This document shows, in pieces, positions 6,310-9,515 of a stretch of 9,515 nt of DNA (the first letter of the stretch is position 1; every line of letters begins with the position of its first letter). Source of the DNA: JBDHRG01 sp039807445 (lineage in GTDB: Bacteria; Pseudomonadota; Gammaproteobacteria; Competibacterales; Competibacteraceae); NCBI GenBank assembly GCA_039807445.1, contig JBDHRG010000144.1, positions 1 through 9,515 on the forward strand. The letters run 5' to 3'. A model generated the notes under the pieces. It saw only the letters and a program-made list of their open reading frames with translations, was not told where the DNA came from and ran no database searches. A program made the translations under genes and the position numbers.

Positions 6310-8103
6310 ATGAGCACTTACATCGCGCCGACGCGCGACATGCGTTTCGTGATCGAGGACCTGGCCGGGCTGGAGCGCATCACGGCGCTGCCGGGCTGCG
6401 GCGAGGTCGGCCCGGAGCTGGTCGAGGCCGTGCTCGAGGAGGCGGCCAAGCTGGCCGCCGAAGTGCTGGCGCCGCTGAACAAGTCCGGCGACCAGGAGGG
6501 CGCGAAGCTGACCGAGGCCGGCGTGGTCGCTGCCGCGGGCTTCCGCGCCGCCTACCGCGCCTTCGTCGACGGCGGCTGGAACGGGCTGGCCTGCGCGGGC
6601 GAGTTCGACGGCCAGGGCTTGCCCGAGCTGCTCGGCACCGCGGCGCACGAGATGTGGAACTCGGCCAACATGGCGTTCGCGCTGTGCCCGATGCTGACGC
6701 AGGGTGCGATCGAGGCGATCGCCCACCACGGCTCGGACACGCAGCAGGCCGCGTACCTGCCGAAGATGGTGTCGGGCGAGTGGACCGGCACGATGAACCT
6801 GACCGAGCCGCAGGCGGGTTCGGATCTGAGCGCGGTGCGCACGCGCGCGCTGGCGCAGCCCGATGGCAGCTACCGCCTCCACGGCCAGAAGATCTTCATC
6901 ACCTGGGGCGATCACGACCTGGCCGACAACACCGTGCACCTGGTGCTGGCGCGCACGCCCGACGCCCCCGAGGGCGTCAAGGGTATCTCGCTGTTCATCG
7001 TGCCGAAGTTCCTGCTGAACGCCGACGGCAGCCTCGGCGCGCGCAACGACGTGCGCTGCGTGTCGATCGAGCACAAGATGGGCATCCACGCCAGCCCGAC
7101 CTGCGTGCTCGCCTTCGGCGACCAGGACGGTGCCGTCGGCTACCTGGTCGGCGAAGAGAACAAGGGTCTGGGCTACATGTTCACGATGATGAACGAGGCC
7201 CGGCTCAAGGTCGGCCTGCAGGGGGTGGCGATCGGCGAGCGCGCCTACCAGCAGGCGCTCGGCTACGCCAGAGACCGCATCCAGGGCCGCCCGGCCGGGG
7301 CCAGGAGCGGTGATCGCGTCGCGATCATCCATCACCCCGACGTGCGCCGCATGCTGCTGTCGATGAAGTCGCAGGTCGAGGCGATGCGCGCGCTGGCCTA
7401 CGCCGCAGCCGCGGCGATGGATGTCGCCAAGCGTGCGCCCGACGCCGGCGAGCGCCAGGCGGCGCAGGCGCATGTCGACCTGTTGATCCCGATCGTCAAG
7501 GGCTGGTGCACCGAGCTCGGGCAAGAGCTCACCTCGCTCGGCGTGCAGGTGCACGGCGGCATGGGCTTCATCGAAGAGACCGGCGCCTGCCAGCACTTGC
7601 GCGATGCGCGCATCACGACGATCTACGAAGGCACCACCGGCATCCAGGCCGCCGACCTGGTCGGGCGCAAGCTGGCGGCCGACGGCGGTGCGGCGATGAC
7701 GGCGCTGATCGGCGAGATCCGGGCGACGGTGGCCGAGCTCGAGGGTGCGCCGGGCGACGACCTGGCGGTGATCGGCGAAGAGCTGAGCGAGGCCGCCGCG
7801 GCGCTCGAGCGCGCGGCGCGCTGGGTGGTCGAGCACTACGGCGACGATCTCGACGCGGTGCTGGCGCAGTCGGCCAACGTGCTGATGCTGGCCGGCTACG
7901 TCTGTGGCGGCTGGCAGATGGCGCGCGCTGCGCTGGTGGCGAACCGCAAGCTGATGGCGGGGCAGGAGCCAGTCTTCTTCGAAGCCAAGCTGCTGACCGC
8001 GCGCTTCTACGCCGAGCAGGTGCTGCCCAAGGCCGGTGCGCTGGCCAAGGCGATCCTGCGCGGCGGACGCAGCACGCTGGCGCTGGCGCCCGAGCAGTTC
8101 TGA
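6310..8103 (+). CDS. Acyl-CoA dehydrogenase with C-terminal extension (DmdC/AcdA-like subgroup)
   Basis: This 597-residue FAD enzyme is longer than classic acyl-CoA dehydrogenases (about 380). Residues about 35-450 cover the standard N-terminal, middle and C-terminal domains; about 470-597 match the extra domain seen in 3-methylmercaptopropionyl-CoA dehydrogenase (DmdC) relatives. Visible motifs are TMNLTEPQAGSDLSAVRT (161-178) and HGQKIFITWGDHD (191-203) for FAD and substrate, KMGIHASPTC (256-265), and QVHGGMGFIEE (413-423). Glu440 in TTIYEGTTGIQ is the probable catalytic base. The ATG at 6310 has GAGGAG 7 bases upstream, and upstream open codons lack family similarity. It lies 175 bases after etfA in the same direction, so it probably feeds electrons to that ETF. 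Paralogues oxidise diverse acyl-CoAs, and the sequence alone does not tell which; a DmdC role should not be assumed. Confidence 0.93.
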   Translation: MSTYIAPTRDMRFVIEDLAGLERITALPGCGEVGPELVEAVLEEAAKLAAEVLAPLNKSGDQEGAKLTEAGVVAAAGFRAAYRAFVDGGWNGLACAGEFDGQGLPELLGTAAHEMWNSANMAFALCPMLTQGAIEAIAHHGSDTQQAAYLPKMVSGEWTGTMNLTEPQAGSDLSAVRTRALAQPDGSYRLHGQKIFITWGDHDLADNTVHLVLARTPDAPEGVKGISLFIVPKFLLNADGSLGARNDVRCVSIEHKMGIHASPTCVLAFGDQDGAVGYLVGEENKGLGYMFTMMNEARLKVGLQGVAIGERAYQQALGYARDRIQGRPAGARSGDRVAIIHHPDVRRMLLSMKSQVEAMRALAYAAAAAMDVAKRAPDAGERQAAQAHVDLLIPIVKGWCTELGQELTSLGVQVHGGMGFIEETGACQHLRDARITTIYEGTTGIQAADLVGRKLAADGGAAMTALIGEIRATVAELEGAPGDDLAVIGEELSEAAAALERAARWVVEHYGDDLDAVLAQSANVLMLAGYVCGGWQMARAALVANRKLMAGQEPVFFEAKLLTARFYAEQVLPKAGALAKAILRGGRSTLALAPEQF

Positions 8104-8142
8104 GGTTCCCTGCCGCCTGATCCCCCGGTGTGGCGGTTTGTG

Positions 8143-8164
8143 CGGGCGGGCCACGGCCCGCCCG
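8143..8164. terminator. Shared hairpin between convergent genes
   Basis: A perfect 10-bp inverted repeat (CGGGCGGGCC at 8143-8152, GGCCCGCCCG at 8155-8164) with an AC turn lies in the 67-base gap between the convergent acyl-CoA dehydrogenase and DUF192 genes. It is placed to serve as a bidirectional terminator. Neither side has a T-run, so Rho-independent activity is uncertain. Confidence 0.5.
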
Positions 8165-8170
8165 GGACAC

Positions 8171-8641
8171 TCAGTAACCGGCCGGTGGCTTCAGCCTGTC
8201 GCCGCGCTTCAGGCCGTGGCGCGCGGCGCTGCCGGCGGGCAGCTCGAGGACGTAGCGTACGGGGCCCGTGCTCGGGTAGATGGGGCAGGGGTCCGTGGCG
8301 CACGGCGGCACATCGGGCACGATCTCGGCGAGCCGGCCGTGCGCGTCGAAGTACAGGATGTCGAGCGCGACGTGGGTGTTCTTCATCCAGAACGCCGCGT
8401 GCTGCGGCCGCGGCATCACGAACAGCATGCCGTGACCCTCGGCCAGCTCGGCGCGGTACATCAGCCCGCGCTCACGCTCGGCTTCGCTCGCGGCGACCTC
8501 GACGGCGAAGCGCGCGTGGCCGACGCGCGCCGTCGCGTCTTCGCCGCGGCAGCCGGCCGCGGCCAGCGCCAGCGCGGCGGCGACGAGCGCGCGGGCGGGG
8601 CCTGCTATGATCGCGTGCGACTGCGCCGTCACCGTCTTCAC
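8171..8641 (-). CDS. DUF192 family exported protein, probable lipoprotein
   Basis: This 156-residue protein carries a full DUF192 domain: ERERGLMYR, then GMLFVMPRPQHAAFWMKNT, HVALDILYFDAHGRL, a PCPIYPS stretch and VLELPAGSAARHGLKRGDRL near the C-terminus. The N-terminus has a hydrophobic, Ala/Leu-rich segment ending LAAAGC, with Cys31 as a plausible lipid-modified Cys; the lipobox has Ala rather than Leu at -3, so it is not ideal. The function of the family is unknown; members are usually small periplasmic or membrane-attached proteins. I chose the GTG at 8641 because GGAGG lies 9 bases upstream on the minus strand and no ATG precedes the signal segment; a GTG at 8632 is the alternative. Its start is only 18 bases from that of the divergent nudF. 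Confidence 0.85.
   Translation of the reverse strand: MKTVTAQSHAIIAGPARALVAAALALAAAGCRGEDATARVGHARFAVEVAASEAERERGLMYRAELAEGHGMLFVMPRPQHAAFWMKNTHVALDILYFDAHGRLAEIVPDVPPCATDPCPIYPSTGPVRYVLELPAGSAARHGLKRGDRLKPPAGY
8603..8611 (+). promoter_or_regulatory. Extended -10 promoter candidate for nudF inside the DUF192 coding region
   Basis: TGCTATGAT at 8603-8611 is an extended -10 element (TGn plus TATGAT, five of six to consensus) on the plus strand. It would start a transcript near 8618, about 42 bases before the nudF ATG. No good -35 is present 16-18 bases upstream, which extended -10 promoters can tolerate. It sits inside the signal-peptide codons of the opposing DUF192 gene. Confidence 0.4.
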
Positions 8642-8659
8642 GCCGGGAGCCCTCCGACC

Positions 8660-9286
8660 ATGGAATACCGTTTCGAGCTGATCGACAGGCGCATCGCTTT
8701 CCAGGGCTTCTTCACGCTGGTCGAGTACCGCTTGCGCCACGAGCTGTTCGCCGGTGGCTGGAGCGACGAGATCGTGCGCCTGTGCTTCGAGCGCGGCGAC
8801 GCGGTCGCGGTGCTGCCCTACGACCCGGCGCTCGACGCGGTGGTGCTGGTCGAGCAGTTCCGCGTCGGCGCACTGCGGGCCGCATCGGAGCGCGGGCCGT
8901 GGCTGTACGAAGTGATCGCCGGTATGACCGGCCCCGGCGAGGCGCCCGAACAGGTCGCCCGTCGCGAAGCCGTCGAGGAAGCCGGCTGTGAGCTGCTCGC
9001 GCTCGAGCCCATCCTCGGCTACCTGTGCAGCCCCGGCGGCACTTCGGAGCGCACCGAGCTGTACTGCGGCCGTGTCGATGCGCGCGGCGTGGGCGGCATC
9101 CACGGCCTGGCGCACGAGCACGAAGACATCCGCGTGCACGTCGTACCCCGCCGCGAGGCGCTGGCGATGCTCGCCGATGGCCGCATCGACTCGGCGCCGG
9201 CGATCATCGCGCTGCAATGGCTCGAGCTGAACCACGCCAGGCTGCTCGAACGCTGGGGCGTGATGGCGGGGGGGAATGAGGGATGA
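8660..9286 (+). CDS. nudF: NUDIX hydrolase, ADP-ribose pyrophosphatase (NudF-like)
   Basis: This 208-residue protein, close in length to E. coli NudF (ADP-ribose diphosphatase), carries a complete Nudix box at residues 88-110 (G88, E94, then REAVEEAGC at 102-110). Upstream, LVEQFRVGALR (63-73) and WLYEVIAGM (81-89) are typical of the ADP-ribose subgroup, as is YLCSPGGTSERTELYCG (121-137). The N-terminal strand region (EYRFELIDRRIAFQGFFTLVEYRLRHELF) matches NudF's dimer-swapped domain. The enzyme hydrolyses ADP-ribose to AMP and ribose 5-phosphate in the cytoplasm. GGGAG lies 11 bases before the ATG. The last residues (GGNEG) are encoded by a G7 run (9268-9274) and the first unit of a heptamer repeat, so the extreme C-terminus may vary between strains. 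Confidence 0.92.
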   Translation: MEYRFELIDRRIAFQGFFTLVEYRLRHELFAGGWSDEIVRLCFERGDAVAVLPYDPALDAVVLVEQFRVGALRAASERGPWLYEVIAGMTGPGEAPEQVARREAVEEAGCELLALEPILGYLCSPGGTSERTELYCGRVDARGVGGIHGLAHEHEDIRVHVVPRREALAMLADGRIDSAPAIIALQWLELNHARLLERWGVMAGGNEG

Positions 9287-9316
9287 GGGATGAGTAACGG
9301 CCATTCCCCATTCCCC
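9271..9316. repeat. Inverted heptanucleotide repeat cluster at the nudF 3' end
   Basis: Plus-strand units of the form GGGAATGA/GGGATGA (9272-9292) are followed after a short spacer by CATTCCC units (9302-9315). The block 9271-9285 can pair with 9302-9316 over 15 positions: 13 Watson-Crick, one G-T and one mismatch, leaving a 16-base loop. The nudF stop (9284-9286) lies inside the left arm. The hairpin may act as a transcription end for nudF although no T-run follows. Short GC-rich heptamer repeats of this style occur between genes in several beta- and gammaproteobacteria. Confidence 0.65.
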
Positions 9317-9366
9317 GCCGCCAATGGACACCTCGGGCCCACGCTTCATCAGTTTGCGCGGGAAAC

Positions 9367-9515
9367 CTCGGCCTTCAGGCCGGGAAGGGATAGCGCGGCG
9401 CCCGCAGGGCGCCTTCCTGTTCCCGCTCTCCTTTCAGCGTTCGGCTTACACGAGACGCTATCGTCGTGTAGCGTGTTGGCATGGACGTGAAGCGCGCTTA
9501 CCGATTCCGGCTCTA
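9367..9515 (+). mobile_element. Probable left end of an IS200/IS605-type element (truncated by window)
   Basis: The stretch before the tnpB-like start is rich in hairpins, as expected at the ends of this single-strand-transposing family. CTCGGCC-TTCA-GGCCGGG (9367-9384) resembles the subterminal imperfect palindromes. GGCGCCC-GCA-GGGCGCC (9397-9413) is a perfect 7-bp stem, and ACACGA with TCGTGT (9448-9469) forms a bulged stem just before the start codon. No terminal inverted repeats or target duplication are expected in this family, so the left boundary cannot be fixed; it lies somewhere between 9317 and 9367. The call rests mainly on the short coding start at 9481. The remainder of 9287-9480 has no convincing gene. 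Confidence 0.42.
9481..9515 (+). CDS. tnpB: Start of a TnpB-like (OrfB, IS605 family) protein, 3' partial
   Basis: Only 11 codons fit before the window ends: MDVKRAYRFRL plus two bases of a codon that could encode Tyr. This closely resembles the very conserved N-terminus of TnpB proteins (KRAYRFRLYP-type). TnpB is the RNA-guided nuclease encoded by IS200/IS605 and IS607 elements, an ancestor-type relative of Cas12, and uses an RNA from the element's other end. No SD precedes the ATG; TAGCGT lies about 7 bases upstream, so a leaderless mRNA is conceivable. With so few residues the identification is tentative, though the hairpin-rich upstream DNA fits. Confidence 0.5.
   Translation, partial: MDVKRAYRFRL

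Noticed and set aside
6163..8154. 663-codon open frame on the minus strand opposite the acyl-CoA dehydrogenase
   Set aside because: It is a low-complexity Arg/His/Gln/Gly-rich translation without recognisable motifs and a product of GC-rich third positions on the coding strand.
9290..9490. 66-codon plus-strand frame after nudF
   Set aside because: It begins in the heptamer repeat, runs through hairpins and the tnpB start, has no SD and no recognisable motif.

Overview
The window is GC-rich (roughly 70 percent), densely coded and reads like a chromosomal segment of a betaproteobacterium, most likely Rhodocyclales- or Burkholderiales-like. That placement is inferred from GC content, the etfB-etfA-acyl-CoA dehydrogenase block, a DUF1820 protein and a heptanucleotide repeat; no rRNA or other taxonomic marker is present.

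Layout. 1-777: 3' part of a CapA-family metallophosphatase-like gene, cut by the window edge. 778-1018: non-coding stretch with a perfect intrinsic terminator facing the minus strand and a candidate minus-strand small RNA rich in anti-Shine-Dalgarno motifs. 1019-3794: three genes joined by ATGA overlaps, encoding a JAMM (Mec-type) metallopeptidase, a 480-residue fusion of a CysO/MoaD-like ubiquitin fold, a rhodanese and an E1-like ThiF/MoeB domain, and a CysM-type cysteine synthase. 3875-4222: DUF1820 protein. 4223-4446: regulatory leader with three ACCCTA/TAGGGT half-sites and three hairpins. 4447-8103: etfB, etfA and a 597-residue acyl-CoA dehydrogenase. 8171-8641 (minus): DUF192 lipoprotein-like protein, divergent from 8660-9286 (plus), a NudF-like ADP-ribose pyrophosphatase. 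9271-9316: inverted heptamer repeat overlapping the nudF stop. About 9367-9515: probable left end of an IS200/IS605-type element with the first codons of tnpB.

How the genes work together. The 1019-3794 operon looks like a self-contained protein-thiocarboxylate route to cysteine. The E1 domain would adenylate the C-terminus of a ubiquitin-like carrier, the rhodanese would supply sulfur, CysM would join the thiocarboxylate to an activated serine, and the JAMM peptidase would release cysteine. Gene order matches the mycobacterial mec-cysO-cysM locus, but here the carrier is fused in front of its own activating enzyme, with the diglycine buried inside the chain. This is the most unusual system in the window. 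The etf/acd block is an electron-transfer module: the dehydrogenase oxidises an acyl-CoA and passes electrons to the ETF heterodimer. The remaining genes are housekeeping (nucleotide sanitation, envelope protein) or mobile.
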